Shown: positions 1 to 8,235 of the stretch, piece after piece
Layout of the letters: each line of letters starts with the position of its first letter
How positions within the stretch are numbered: the first letter of the stretch is position 1
Source: Actinomycetes bacterium
Lineage (GTDB): Bacteria; Actinomycetota; Acidimicrobiia; Acidimicrobiales; Ilumatobacteraceae
Assembly (NCBI GenBank): GCA_025358125.1
Contig: JANYKS010000100.1
Location: 1 to 44,900 of the forward strand
Length of the DNA stretch: 44,900 nucleotides
Reading direction: 5' to 3'
Program-made: the position numbers and the translations under genes
The notes under the pieces: model-generated
What the model saw: the letters and a program-made list of their open reading frames with translations, nothing else
What the model was told of the DNA's origin: nothing
Databases searched by the model: none

Positions 1-20
1 CGGCCGACCCGGGTCGGCCG
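1..20. terminator. perfect 20-bp palindrome downstream of acyl-CoA synthetase
   Basis: The first 20 bases are a perfect palindrome (CGGCCGACCC followed by its reverse complement). It lies 18 bases beyond the stop codon of the minus-strand acyl-CoA synthetase, so a transcription terminator is the simplest reading. The window edge hides any T-tract, and a central loop would have to melt a few pairs. Confidence 0.45.
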
Positions 21-38
21 TCTGCGTCGCTCCCCACC

Positions 39-1691
39 TCAGGCGTGTTTGGCCACGGCTGCGGCGTGGAGTCCGAGCAGCGCGATCGCTTCGGCTCGCA
101 TCTCCACCTTGCGCACCTTGCCGGTCACGGTCATCGGGAACTCCTCGACGAGGTGGACATAGCGGGGGATCTTGTAGTGGGCCAGGCGGCCCTGACAGAA
201 CGCCCGCACGTCGTCGGCGGACAGGGGTTCGGCGCCCTCGCGGAGGCGGACCCACGCCATCAGCTCCTCGCCGTAGCGTTCGTCGGGCACGCCGATGACC
301 TGTACATCAGCGACCGCCGGGTGGGCGTAGAGGAATTCCTCGACCTCGCGTGGATACACGTTCTCGCCGCCGCGGATCACCATGTCCTTGATCCGCCCGA
401 CGATGTTGACATACCCGTCGGCGTCCATCACCGCGATGTCGCCGGTGTGCATCCAACGCGAGACATCGATCGCATCCGCCGTCTTGGCCGGCTCGTCCCA
501 GTAGCCGAGCATCACAGAATAGCCACGGGTGCACAGTTCGCCGGGCCCACCGCGAGGCAGCGTAAGACCGCTATCGGGATCGATCACCTTGACCTCGACA
601 TGGGGCATCACCCGGCCGACCGTCGACACTCGGCGCTCGACGGTGTCGTCGCTCCGCGTCTGGGTGGATACGGGCGACGTCTCGGTCATGCCGTAGCAGA
701 TCGACACCTCGTGCATGTTCATCTCGCTGATGACCCGCTTCATCACCTCGACGGGGCACGGTGAGCCGGCCATGATTCCGGTGCGCAACGAGGTGAGATC
801 GTGGTCACCGAAACGGGGATGATCGAGCATCGCGATGAACATCGTCGGCACGCCGTACAGCGACGTGCAGCGTTCGGCCGCCACCGCTTCCAGCGTGGCA
901 ACGGGATCGAAGCCCGGCGCCGGGATGACGATGCAGGCCCCGTGCGACGTGCAACCGAGGTTGCCCATCACCATGCCGAAGCAGTGGTAGAACGGCACCG
1001 GCAGGCAGACCCGATCGGTCTCGTCGTAGTCGATCAGCTCACCGACGAAGTAGCCGTTGTTCAAGATGTTGTGATGGGTGAGCGTTGCCCCCTTTGGGAA
1101 GCCGGTCGTGCCGGAGGTGTACTGGATGTTGATCGGATCATCGAACGACAACTCGGCCATCCGCTGATCGAGTTGCTCGGCCGAACGTGTGTCACCACCC
1201 CCGACGAGGCGATCCCAGTCGGGGGTTCCGATGAAGACCGTCCGCTTCAGCGCCGGGCACTCCCCCGCAACCTCGCCGACCATCGCCCGGTAGTCGCTCG
1301 TCTTGAACTCGGTTGCAGACACCAGCAACCGTGCACCCGACTGGCGCAGCACGAAGGCCAGCTCGTGGGTGCGGTAGGCCGGGTTGATGTTGACGAGGAT
1401 TGCGCCGACTGCAGCGGTGGCGTACTGCGTCAGTACCCACTCGGCGCAGTTCGGTGCCCAGATGGCGACCCGATCACCCTTGTCGATACCAATCTCGAGC
1501 AGGCCACGAGCGACGCGATCGACATCAGCGCCGAGCTCGGCATAGGTCCACCGCCGCGCTGTTGGTCGGTCGACCATCGCGTCCCGGTCGCCGAAGCGGG
1601 CGATGGTCCGGCGCAGGTCGTCGCCGATCGTGCGCCCGAGCAACGGTATGTCCGACGTACCGCTCGCGTATGACAGATCAACCTCGGCCAT
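39..1691 (-). CDS. acyl-CoA synthetase, AMP-binding family (FadD-like)
   Basis: This 550-residue protein should activate a carboxylic acid, probably a fatty acid, to its acyl-CoA through an acyl-AMP intermediate in the cytoplasm. The ANL family P-loop [12 protein letters not shown] is at residues 191-202. The later motifs [11 protein letters not shown] and [19 protein letters not shown] are intact, and the C-terminal lobe carries the PxTxTGKxxK-type lysine (MTVTGKVRK). Length and motifs fit a medium- or long-chain acyl-CoA synthetase. The substrate cannot be read from sequence. The ATG at 1691 is preceded by a G-rich stretch (GGGGG, about 6 bases away). A CoA transferase of the racemase type lies 4 kb upstream on the same strand, which suits lipid or branched-acyl catabolism, but they are not in one operon. 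Confidence 0.9.
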   Translation of the reverse strand: MAEVDLSYASGTSDIPLLGRTIGDDLRRTIARFGDRDAMVDRPTARRWTYAELGADVDRVARGLLEIGIDKGDRVAIWAPNCAEWVLTQYATAAVGAILVNINPAYRTHELAFVLRQSGARLLVSATEFKTSDYRAMVGEVAGECPALKRTVFIGTPDWDRLVGGGDTRSAEQLDQRMAELSFDDPINIQYTSGTTGFPKGATLTHHNILNNGYFVGELIDYDETDRVCLPVPFYHCFGMVMGNLGCTSHGACIVIPAPGFDPVATLEAVAAERCTSLYGVPTMFIAMLDHPRFGDHDLTSLRTGIMAGSPCPVEVMKRVISEMNMHEVSICYGMTETSPVSTQTRSDDTVERRVSTVGRVMPHVEVKVIDPDSGLTLPRGGPGELCTRGYSVMLGYWDEPAKTADAIDVSRWMHTGDIAVMDADGYVNIVGRIKDMVIRGGENVYPREVEEFLYAHPAVADVQVIGVPDERYGEELMAWVRLREGAEPLSADDVRAFCQGRLAHYKIPRYVHLVEEFPMTVTGKVRKVEMRAEAIALLGLHAAAVAKHA

Positions 1692-1772
1692 GCCAACCCC
1701 CGGTCGTCGAACCCGCCGCCACGCTAGCTCTTGACCAGTAGGCGCGGCTCGCGTCGGGACGACGGTGACGAT

Positions 1773-2135
1773 CTACTTGCCGACGATCATCGCCCTGATC
1801 CCGAGGCCCATCAGGAACAGACTGCCTCCGCCGTAGAGCAGATACGTCTTACCCTTCAACTGCGGACGGTAGCTGTAGATGATCGCGACGGCGATGATCG
1901 CGACGAAGCCGTAGAACGCATGGAACTTCGGGAACGTGTACTTGTACTTGTTGACGAGGGCAACACCCATCGCCACCTGGCCGAAGATCGCAACCTCGGC
2001 GATGCCGATGAACCACCACAGTGCGCGAGTACGCAACACGGGGTACCTGTGGGCGGTGAGCGACCAGATCCCGGCAAATCCGTTGCCGATGATCACGAAC
2101 CATGCCCAGTTCTTGTGCAGGTCGTAAAGCGCCAA
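1773..2135 (-). CDS. small four-helix membrane protein, unknown function
   Basis: This 120-residue protein has about four hydrophobic segments (roughly residues 10-28, 40-60, 72-88 and 98-117) separated by short basic loops, so it is an integral membrane protein. I do not recognise a family with confidence. No ATG is available: the frame upstream is closed by a TGA 39 bases before the TTG at 2135, and the only starts are this TTG or a CTG at 2144 that has a GGCGGG 6 bases upstream. It lies 30 bases downstream of the ferritin-like gene on the same strand and is probably co-transcribed with it. The stop is a TAG at 1773-1775. Confidence 0.65.
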   Translation of the reverse strand: MALYDLHKNWAWFVIIGNGFAGIWSLTAHRYPVLRTRALWWFIGIAEVAIFGQVAMGVALVNKYKYTFPKFHAFYGFVAIIAVAIIYSYRPQLKGKTYLLYGGGSLFLMGLGIRAMIVGK

Positions 2136-2165
2136 GCCAGTCAGATCAAACCCGCCTTCGAATGC

Positions 2166-3017
2166 TCAGTTGGCAGACGCCGCGACAGCGACAGCGGCTG
2201 CGGCGTCTGCTTGGATTTGCTGCTGCGCCTGGGCGTCGGCGTAGGCCTGAGCGGCGATGTCTACCAACTCGGCGATCTCGTCGTCGCTGAAACCGGCGAG
2301 GCGACGGAAGTTGCGGGCGAGGTGGACCGGGCTCTCGTCGTGCTCGCCGCGGAAGCCACCGAAGCTGAACAGCTTGTCGACGGAGCGCTGGAACTCGAGC
2401 GCGTTCTTCAACCGGTCGGGGTCTTTGAGCGTGAGCCGGCGGAGCCAATCGCTGCCCATTTTCACGTGGGTGACCTCGTCGGCCAGCATCCAGTCCTCGC
2501 AGAACTCGAGCACCGGATCAGAGAGTGTCGTACCGAAGTTCTTCATCGTGGTGAACACGTCGATCGCGAGGCCCTCGAGCGCCCGGTTGACACCGGTGAG
2601 GCGCAGCACTGGATCGGGGTTGCACGCTGCTTCGTAGAGCAACGTCTGCTCGGCGAACTCGCCGATCTCGCTGCCCATATGCTCGGCGAGCTTGCAGCTG
2701 ATCTCGACATGGCGGGCCTCGTCCCAGCATTGGCGGGCCATGTCCAGCTTCATCGCGAACGGCGCCTGCTCGCGGGCATCACCGGTATCGAAATCGAAGC
2801 ACGTGCGGCCGGCGCCCTCGAGCGCCTGGATCTCGCCGACGAAGATGCCGTGCATCAGGCCCCGTGCGTTGTCGCTGGCGTTCACGGCCGTCGGCGCGAG
2901 TCCGTTGGTCTGCGCTGCCGGGCTGATGTTGCGCGGGTCGAAGACGGTGTCCTCGACCCGCACGTGCTGAAATCGAACGTCGCGCGCAAGCTCGGCGACG
3001 GGCAGCATCCTCTTCAT
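2166..3017 (-). CDS. ferritin-like diiron protein (DUF455-like)
   Basis: The 283-residue protein has the spacing of a ferritin-like four-helix bundle. Glutamates are at E62/E67, then WDEARH (E100, H103), E148 and ADEVTH (E181, H184), which make two E...ExxH half-sites for a dinuclear iron or manganese centre. The WDEARH and DEVTHVKMGSDW motifs resemble the DUF455 family, whose role is poorly known; an oxidase or hydroxylase is inferred. The start is secure: the ATG at 3017 has a perfect GGAGGT (3024-3029) six bases away. The C-terminal 25 residues are low-complexity Ala/Gln. The small membrane protein follows 30 bases downstream and is the likely operon partner. Confidence 0.7.
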   Translation of the reverse strand: MKRMLPVAELARDVRFQHVRVEDTVFDPRNISPAAQTNGLAPTAVNASDNARGLMHGIFVGEIQALEGAGRTCFDFDTGDAREQAPFAMKLDMARQCWDEARHVEISCKLAEHMGSEIGEFAEQTLLYEAACNPDPVLRLTGVNRALEGLAIDVFTTMKNFGTTLSDPVLEFCEDWMLADEVTHVKMGSDWLRRLTLKDPDRLKNALEFQRSVDKLFSFGGFRGEHDESPVHLARNFRRLAGFSDDEIAELVDIAAQAYADAQAQQQIQADAAAAVAVAASAN

Positions 3018-3067
3018 CCAAACACCTCCATGACAACGCCTTGACCCGCAGCCTAATGGGAGTGCAA

Positions 3068-3120
3068 TCTGCCCGCGCGATCACAGCCATTGCGCGACAT
3101 CAAGCGGGCAGACAACCCCA
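3068..3120. repeat. REP-like palindromic element, copy 1
   Basis: A 53-base element lies in the 322-base gap between the ferritin-like gene and the lipoprotein gene. Its ends are an inverted repeat, TCTGCCCGCGCGAT (3068-3081) and ATCAAGCGGGCAGA (3099-3112), with two mismatches, so it can fold into a stem of 12 pairs around a 17-base loop. Copy 2 sits 84 bases downstream in the same orientation and differs at two bases, both inside the right arm. Confidence 0.75.
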
Positions 3121-3151
3121 CCACCCGCCACAGGTACGTCCGGGCTCGCAG

Positions 3152-3204
3152 TCTGCCCGCGCGATCACAGCCATTGCGCGACATCGCGCGGGCAGACAAC
3201 CCCA
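3152..3204. repeat. REP-like palindromic element, copy 2
   Basis: This is the second copy, 51 of 53 bases identical to copy 1. Its arms TCTGCCCGCGCGAT (3152-3165) and ATCGCGCGGGCAGA (3183-3196) are perfectly complementary over 14 bases around a 17-base loop. The 31 bases between the copies are unrelated. The two-base difference restores full pairing in this copy, or broke it in copy 1. A REP/BIME-like element, an mRNA stabiliser or a regulator site are all possible. Nothing else is seen in the gap 3018-3339. Confidence 0.8.
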
Positions 3205-3339
3205 AACTCGTGGCGAGATGGCCCTCGCCTGGCCGATCGAAGTTGCTCCCCTGGTGTTGAGCGCCGGACCAATGTCTTTGGCGGGTCCACGACTGCCGGT
3301 CGCAGACACGTCGCACACACGCCGCAACACCTCCAATGC

Positions 3340-4107
3340 CTACTTTGAGCAGCCCTGGCCACCGAGCAACGCTGTCACCACACCTGCGTCTCCCGACTCG
3401 TTCAGGAACGCGAACATTCCCTCGCTGATCTGGGCAGACGCTGCGGTGAGGTCGTCGCCGGCGAACAAAGTGGCTGCGGGATATGCAGCGCGCAGTTCCG
3501 CGACTGTCGACCCGACGCCGATACCCTCCGGCGTATGCAGCCCGGCCGGCGATATCGCCGCGCCGGAGGGTGGGCCGAACAACCACGCGAAGAAGTGGCG
3601 GCGGCCGGTCGTGAGGTTGCTCGCGTCGCCGAACAGCAGCGACAGATCGCCCCACGCGACCGACCGCACCTCGGTCCCGGGACACCTGCGTTCGACGGCG
3701 GCGACCCAGCCTGAATCAGCGGTCGGGGTGCCGAGTACCCCGCTGATATAACCCACGACGTCGTCCGGCACCGTAGCGAACCGGGCGTCGCCGACGCCGT
3801 CGAATCGCAGCGCCAATTTGGAACCGGGAGCAACGGTGGTCGTGGTCGGCGGCGCGGTCGTGGTCGGCAGCGCGGTCGTGGTCGGCGGCCCGATCGTGGT
3901 GCTGGTGGCGGTCGGTGTCGGCGCGGCCGTCACGGGTGGTGTCGTGGTCGGCGTCGGCTCGACCGTCGTTGCGACGACGGCCGAGGTCGTCGAGATGCCG
4001 ACGGTCGAGATCGTGGGGCTCGTGTTCTTGCTGCTCCCACACGCCGCGACCACGAACGCCAAGGCGCAGCCGACGACGAGTGTACGCGGTGTCCGACGAG
4101 TTCTCAT
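3340..4107 (-). CDS. secreted lipoprotein with Thr/Pro-rich stalk, paralog of 23455-24339
   Basis: This 255-residue protein starts with a twin-arginine-poor basic n-region, a hydrophobic stretch and the lipobox VVAAC, so Cys23 is the likely lipidated residue and the protein is anchored outside the membrane. Residues about 30-95 are a Thr/Pro/Ala stalk built from TTTAPP-like units. The globular part (about 98-255) shares a pattern with the lipoprotein at 23455-24339: a G-V/F-G...RF start, IS..LG.PT, a W..L...GD stretch and an L...GI.GS motif. The function is unknown. Immediately upstream of the ATG the sequence lacks a Shine-Dalgarno; a CAGACT hexamer lies six bases away and could be a weak -10 for a leaderless mRNA. 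Confidence 0.75.
   Translation of the reverse strand: MRTRRTPRTLVVGCALAFVVAACGSSKNTSPTISTVGISTTSAVVATTVEPTPTTTPPVTAAPTPTATSTTIGPPTTTALPTTTAPPTTTTVAPGSKLALRFDGVGDARFATVPDDVVGYISGVLGTPTADSGWVAAVERRCPGTEVRSVAWGDLSLLFGDASNLTTGRRHFFAWLFGPPSGAAISPAGLHTPEGIGVGSTVAELRAAYPAATLFAGDDLTAASAQISEGMFAFLNESGDAGVVTALLGGQGCSK
3838..3891. repeat. three 18-bp tandem units encoding the TTTAPP stalk
   Basis: Three consecutive 18-base units (3838-3855, 3856-3873, 3874-3891) of the form GGTCGTGGTCGGCGGCGC differ by one or two bases. On the minus strand they encode six-residue TTTA-P/L-P repeats in the lipoprotein stalk. The unit length is a multiple of three, so slippage would change stalk length without breaking the frame. 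Confidence 0.85.
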
Positions 4108-4174
4108 CCCCGAAGTCTGCCGGATACGCTCGCCGAGACCACGTCATGGAGGGCTCCGGACCTGTCACTTGATG

Positions 4175-4240
4175 TCAGGCCGCAGGAATCAGCGGATCAG
4201 GCCGCAAGAATCGGCGGGTCAGGCCGCAGGAATCAGCGGA
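4175..4240. repeat. three 22-bp tandem units that duplicate the phosphatase 3' end and stop codon
   Basis: Units of 22 bases lie at 4175-4196, 4197-4218 and 4219-4240. The outer two are identical; the middle one differs at three bases. On the minus strand the first unit reached contains the last codons and TGA of the histidine phosphatase gene, so the two further copies are duplicates of the gene's 3' end lying in the downstream untranslated region. Because 22 is not a multiple of three the copies fall in different frames. Confidence 0.85.
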
Positions 4241-4784
4241 TCAGCGTGTCGGCAACGTGGCCGCCCTCGACGAGGTGGAGCCGGCCGTCGCTCACGTCGA
4301 TGACGGTGACCGAGCAATTGTCGAGACTGCGGATGACAACCGCGTCGGAGTCGCCGGCCGCGCCGATCGCCGCATTGATCGCGACGAAATGACTGGCGAC
4401 GACGGTGTCCACCGGGGCCGACGCGAGATAGGCGACGACACCGTCGCGGAATGCGGTGTAGCGGGGCCCGAGTTGTGTCCACGTGCTGCCCATCGCGATC
4501 CGCAACCATTCGATCCGTTCGCCTATGGGCACGCCGGCAGGTGATGGAATCTCCGCCACCGCCGGCTCGATTGCGGCGGCGAGTTTCCACCGCTCGCCCA
4601 ACACTGCCGCAGTCTCGCGGCAGCGCAGCAGCGGGCTCGACACGAGGGCCATCGGGCCGAGCGGGGCGAGCCGGTCGGCCATCCGCGCGGCCTGATCGCG
4701 GCCGAGGTCGTCGAGGGCGGGGTCGGGGTCGGTGTCCCAACCGGCGGCTGCCCGGCCGTGGCGGACGAGGTACAGGCGCGGCAT
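4233..4784 (-). CDS. histidine phosphatase family protein (phosphoglycerate mutase-like)
   Basis: The 183-residue protein opens with MPRLYLVRHGRA, where RHG carries the phospho-accepting histidine (H9), and continues with the family signature around SSPLLRCRETAAVLG (about residues 50-64). A later histidine in ASHFVAINAAIG fits the second catalytic His. It should be a small cytoplasmic phosphatase; the substrate (phosphosugar, nucleotide or cofactor) cannot be told. I start it at the ATG at 4784, not at an in-frame codon 60 bases upstream, because that puts the RHG at the N-terminus as in the family and because the upstream deacetylase ends only two bases before. That spacing implies translational coupling. 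The 3' end lies inside a tandem repeat. Confidence 0.85.
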   Translation of the reverse strand: MPRLYLVRHGRAAAGWDTDPDPALDDLGRDQAARMADRLAPLGPMALVSSPLLRCRETAAVLGERWKLAAAIEPAVAEIPSPAGVPIGERIEWLRIAMGSTWTQLGPRYTAFRDGVVAYLASAPVDTVVASHFVAINAAIGAAGDSDAVVIRSLDNCSVTVIDVSDGRLHLVEGGHVADTLIR

Positions 4785-4786
4785 GG

Positions 4787-5581
4787 CTACTCGAACAACC
4801 AGCCGGGATGCAGGCCTGGCGGATCGCCCTGCTTGATGAACCACTCCGTGCCGAACGACGCCGAGAACACCTCGTCGGGCATCTGCAGGAACATGCTGCT
4901 ATCGGTGACCTGGCTCGCGTGGCACCTCACGCTCTCGCGTTTGTGACCGACGTAGCTGCTGACATCGACCGAATGGGTGATTTCGGCTGCCGGCGTGCCC
5001 ATCGGGTTTCCGTCGTCGGCCGGCCCCTCCGGGTCGAAGTCGGCAGCATCTTCAAAGCCGGACTCACGGCCGAGCTTCAGCATCTTGACGATCTCGTCCC
5101 TGTTCATCGTAGCCTCGAACACCGCCGGGGTGGCCGCCAGCTCGGCTGCGCGCCGACCGACGAAATGGACCTTGATGTGGTCGGGATGACCGTAGGTGCC
5201 GTGCCAGTCGTACGTCGTGAGGACATCCGCGTTCTCCTCGAGCAGGATCGCGGCCAGCCGTCGTGCCGCCTGCTCGACGTCGGCCTGCACGAACGACTCG
5301 GGGTCGCCATTCTGCTCCCAGCCCGTCATCCCACTGTCCTTGTAGCCGAGCCACTCCACCCGGTGGATGCCGAGAACATCCGCAGAACGCCTGGTCTCCA
5401 ACTTGCGTCGATCGACGAGTGATTCGCCTTCGGCCAGATCGTCGGGGGATTCCCCGAAGTCGCCGTTGGTGGCAACCACGAGCACGACGCGATGGCCCTC
5501 GGCGACAGCGCGAGCGATGCTGCCGCCGGTGCTGATGCATTCGTCATCCGGGTGCGCATGCAAGCAGACGAGCGTTCCCAT
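4787..5581 (-). CDS. PIG-L family deacetylase (Mca/MshB-like)
   Basis: This 264-residue zinc-dependent amidase has the family metal motif HAHPDDE near the N-terminus and a distal histidine in the YGHPDHIKVH stretch. The overall sequence (DFGESPDDL, RRxELExxAxxLG-like, GYxDSGMxG) is of the type seen in mycothiol conjugate amidase Mca and the deacetylase MshB. It would hydrolyse an N-acyl glucosamine, possibly in mycothiol metabolism; the exact substrate is inferred. The ATG at 5581 is chosen because AAGGAGA (5588-5594) lies six bases upstream; an in-frame codon 30 bases earlier lacks this. Its stop is two bases before the phosphatase start, so the two form an operon. Confidence 0.85.
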   Translation of the reverse strand: MGTLVCLHAHPDDECISTGGSIARAVAEGHRVVLVVATNGDFGESPDDLAEGESLVDRRKLETRRSADVLGIHRVEWLGYKDSGMTGWEQNGDPESFVQADVEQAARRLAAILLEENADVLTTYDWHGTYGHPDHIKVHFVGRRAAELAATPAVFEATMNRDEIVKMLKLGRESGFEDAADFDPEGPADDGNPMGTPAAEITHSVDVSSYVGHKRESVRCHASQVTDSSMFLQMPDEVFSASFGTEWFIKQGDPPGLHPGWLFE

Positions 5582-5624
5582 ATTGACTCTCCTTCGATAG
5601 ATGGGCGGCAAGACGGTGGATGAT

Positions 5625-6770
5625 CTACCTCACCGCTCCCGACTGGAACAACGAGTCGATCGCGACGGCATCGAAACCCCAATCGGCGAGGACCTCGCGG
5701 GTGTGCTGTCCCGCTCTTGCGGGCGGCAGGACGACGAGCGGTTTGGTGCGGCTGAACCGCGGCGCCGGCGCCGGTTGGAGCACGCCCTCGAACTCGATGA
5801 AGGTCTCGCGCTCGCGGTTGTGGGGGTGCTCGGCGGCCTCGCTCATCGTGAGCACCGGGGCGAAGCACACATCGGTGTGTTCCATCAACGCGCACCACTC
5901 GTCACGGGTCTTTGTCGCGAACAGCACGGTGAGCCGCTGTTTGAGGTGCGGCCAATTGTCCTTGTCGTGCTGGATGCGGAACTCGTCATCGGTGTCGAGG
6001 CCCGTGAGGCGCAACAGTTCGGCGTAGAACTGCGACTCGATCGAGCCGATCGAGATGAACTTGGCGTCGCTGCATTCATACACGTCGTAGAAGTGCGCGC
6101 CGGTGTCGAGCAGGTTGGTGCCTCGCGCGTTCTCGTCGAAAGCACCCATCTGCTTGAAACCCCAGAACATACTCATCAGCACCGCCGCGCCGTCGACCAT
6201 CGCAGCATCGACGACCTGTCCTTTGCCACTTCGCTGGGCCTCTAGCAGCGCACACACGACGCCGTAGGCGAGGAACATTCCGCCACCGCCGAAGTCGCCG
6301 ACCATGTTCAGCGGAGGCACGGGCGCCTGCCCGGCCCGCCCATAGTGGGCAAGGGCACCGGCGAGCGAGATGTAGTTGATGTCGTGCCCGGCGGCCAGCG
6401 AGTACGGACCTTGCTGGCCCCAGCCGGTCATCCGCCCGAACACGAGCCGCTGGTTCCTGGCGAGGCACGTCTCCGGGCCGACACCGAGCCGCTCCATCAC
6501 GCCGGGGCGGAAACCCTCGATCAGCGCGTCGGCGTGCTCGATCAGGCGCATCAGCGTGTCGACGCCCTCTTCGGTCTTGAGATCGATCGCGATGTTGCGC
6601 CGGTTGCGCTGCATCACGTCGAGGTTCGGGCCGGCGTCGGGCCGGACCGCCTGGGCGCGATCGACACGGATGACCTCAGCACCCATGTCGCTGAGCATCA
6701 TCGCCGCGAACGGTCCTGGGCCGATGCCCGCGATCTCGATGACGCGGTAACCGCTCAATGGACCTGACAT
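5625..6770 (-). CDS. CaiB/BaiF CoA transferase family, alpha-methylacyl-CoA racemase-like
   Basis: The 381-residue protein has the class III CoA-transferase fold signatures ([42 protein letters not shown]). It carries both residues expected of alpha-methylacyl-CoA racemase: His129 in GHDINYIS and Asp159 in VGDFGGGG. The racemase interconverts the 2R and 2S forms of 2-methylacyl-CoAs in branched-chain lipid or sterol side-chain breakdown. Asp159 alone would also fit CoA transfer, but the GHDINY histidine favours the racemase. The ATG at 6770 has AGGAG six to seven bases upstream. It diverges from the LLM oxidoreductase across a 138-base promoter region. Confidence 0.85.
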   Translation of the reverse strand: MSGPLSGYRVIEIAGIGPGPFAAMMLSDMGAEVIRVDRAQAVRPDAGPNLDVMQRNRRNIAIDLKTEEGVDTLMRLIEHADALIEGFRPGVMERLGVGPETCLARNQRLVFGRMTGWGQQGPYSLAAGHDINYISLAGALAHYGRAGQAPVPPLNMVGDFGGGGMFLAYGVVCALLEAQRSGKGQVVDAAMVDGAAVLMSMFWGFKQMGAFDENARGTNLLDTGAHFYDVYECSDAKFISIGSIESQFYAELLRLTGLDTDDEFRIQHDKDNWPHLKQRLTVLFATKTRDEWCALMEHTDVCFAPVLTMSEAAEHPHNRERETFIEFEGVLQPAPAPRFSRTKPLVVLPPARAGQHTREVLADWGFDAVAIDSLFQSGAVR

Positions 6771-6791
6771 GGATGACTCCTGGGGGTTCGG

Positions 6792-6806
6792 GCTGACAGC
6801 GTCAGC
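6792..6806. promoter_or_regulatory. operator-like inverted repeat in a divergent promoter region
   Basis: GCTGAC-AGC-GTCAGC is a perfect 6-3-6 inverted repeat in the 138 bases between the racemase-like gene (minus) and the LLM oxidoreductase gene (plus). It sits 21 bases upstream of the racemase start. It has the size of a dimeric regulator site; the regulator is unknown. Confidence 0.35.
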
Positions 6807-6895
6807 GATTGGTGTGGGGGATGATGTCGACGACAGCTCTGAACGTTCGTTGAGTCTCGTTTGGTGGCGGCTCGTTGGTCAACACGGACGGACAG

Positions 6896-6901
6896 TACGG
6901 T
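6896..6901 (+). promoter_or_regulatory. -10 element for a leaderless LLM oxidoreductase mRNA
   Basis: TACGGT ends seven bases before the ATG at 6909, and there is no Shine-Dalgarno. A transcript from here would begin at or next to the A of the start codon. This decides the start against an in-frame upstream GTG/ATG at 6861. Confidence 0.55.
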
Positions 6902-6908
6902 TCGAAAC

Positions 6909-7808
6909 ATGACGGTCTTCGGGGTACACACCGGTCTTCAGCACATCAGCACCGACGAGCTGCGTGCCGCCTGGCGCCGGATCGAGGCGCTCGGCTACGG
7001 CTGGATCTCGATCTGGGATCATTTCTACGGCGCGACCGGCAAGCCCGACGATGCAGAGTGCCTGGAGGCCGTCGCGATCCATGCCGCGTTGGCGTGCGAG
7101 ACCTCGAGAGTGCGCATCGGTTCACTCGTGTACTCCATCGGCTACCGCCATCCGGCCGTGCTGGCCAAGGCGATCACCGCGATCGATCATCTGTCCGGCG
7201 GCCGGGCCGACATGGGTATCGGCGCCGGATGGGCGCAGGTCGAGTACGACGCGTACGGTATCGCGTTCCCCGAGCCAAAGGTCCGGATGAATCAGCTCGA
7301 GGAGGGCATCCAGGTCCTGCGCGGCCTGCTCCACAACGATGTCACGAGCTTCGCCGGCGAGTACTTCAACCTCCACCAGGCCCGCAACGAGCCGCGCCCG
7401 GTCCAGGCCAAGCTGCCGATCTGGGTCGGCGGCGGTGGCGAGAAGCGCACGTTGAAGATCACTGCGCGCTACGCCGACGGGTGGAACGTGCCGTTCGTGG
7501 CGCCAGAGGAATTCAAGCGCAAACGGTCGATCCTTGCCGAGCATTGCAACACTGTCGGGCGCGACGCCGACGAAATCCGCTGCGCGATCAACGTCGGCCT
7601 GGCCTGGACCGAGGACAGCCTCCAGGCCCAGTTCGGCCAGCTCGCGAACTACGTCCGCAACGGCTGTCTGACCGGCACCGACGAGCAGGTCCTCGACCGG
7701 ATCGGCCAGTACGTCGAGGCCGGCGCCGATCAGGTCAACATTGCGCTGCGCGCTCCATTCGACCTCGATGCGATCGAGCGCCTCAGTGTTGCCCTGAAGC
7801 TGACGTGA
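6909..7808 (+). CDS. LLM class F420-dependent oxidoreductase
   Basis: This 299-residue protein is a luciferase-like (bacterial luciferase fold) TIM barrel. Visible family signatures are ALGYGWISIWDHFYG near the N-terminus, RIGSLVYSIGYRHPAVLAKAITAIDHLSGGR, a GxGAGWAQVEYDAYG motif and PIWVGGGGEKRTLKITARYADGWN. In actinomycetes such proteins mostly use coenzyme F420, though FMN cannot be excluded from sequence. The substrate is unknown; the divergent racemase-like gene suggests an acyl or xenobiotic substrate, as inference only. The start at 6909 is supported by a TACGGT -10 seven bases upstream. A 46-base gap separates it from the DUF952 gene on the same strand. Confidence 0.85.
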   Translation: MTVFGVHTGLQHISTDELRAAWRRIEALGYGWISIWDHFYGATGKPDDAECLEAVAIHAALACETSRVRIGSLVYSIGYRHPAVLAKAITAIDHLSGGRADMGIGAGWAQVEYDAYGIAFPEPKVRMNQLEEGIQVLRGLLHNDVTSFAGEYFNLHQARNEPRPVQAKLPIWVGGGGEKRTLKITARYADGWNVPFVAPEEFKRKRSILAEHCNTVGRDADEIRCAINVGLAWTEDSLQAQFGQLANYVRNGCLTGTDEQVLDRIGQYVEAGADQVNIALRAPFDLDAIERLSVALKLT

Positions 7809-7854
7809 CCGGACGATTCATTGCCAAGGCGCGTCGCCGGGCGGAGAGGCAATC

Positions 7855-8235
7855 ATGTCGATCGTGCTCCATTTGATGCCGGCCGCCGAATGGCATCGCC
7901 TCGGCGATGGTGAACCGATCGCCAACCCGTCGCTCGCGAGCGAGGGCTTCATCCATTGCACGGACGACCCCGGCGTGATGCTCCAGATCGCGAATGCCTA
8001 CTACGCTGCCCAGCCGGGCGACTTCGTGGTGCTCGAGGTCGACGTCGAGCGGCTGTCGAGCACTTGCATCTGGGAGGATCCGGCACACATCGGTGGCTCG
8101 GGAGAGTCGTTCGCGGCGCAGTTCCCGCACATCTACGGACCGATCGATCGCGATGCCGTCGTCGCCGTGCAACCCGTCACGCGCGACGCGACTGGCAGGT
8201 TCACGACTTACGCAACTGGGCCTCCGAGCGCCTGA
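7855..8235 (+). CDS. DUF952 family protein
   Basis: The 126-residue protein matches the DUF952 pattern: LHLMPAAEWHRL at the start, EGFIHCTDDPGVMLQIAN in the middle, then FVVLEVDVERL and a FPHIYGPIDRDAVV end. The family is small, cytoplasmic and of unknown biochemical role; conserved His and acidic residues suggest an enzyme related to ADP-ribosyl-type folds, but that is inference. GGAGAGG lies about six bases before the ATG. Its last 28 bases overlap the end of the convergent metal-receptor gene. Confidence 0.85.
   Translation: MSIVLHLMPAAEWHRLGDGEPIANPSLASEGFIHCTDDPGVMLQIANAYYAAQPGDFVVLEVDVERLSSTCIWEDPAHIGGSGESFAAQFPHIYGPIDRDAVVAVQPVTRDATGRFTTYATGPPSA

Noticed and set aside
3068..3204. Possible short CRISPR array
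   Set aside because: Only two repeats, each an internal palindrome with a constant loop, one 31-base spacer and no cas genes.
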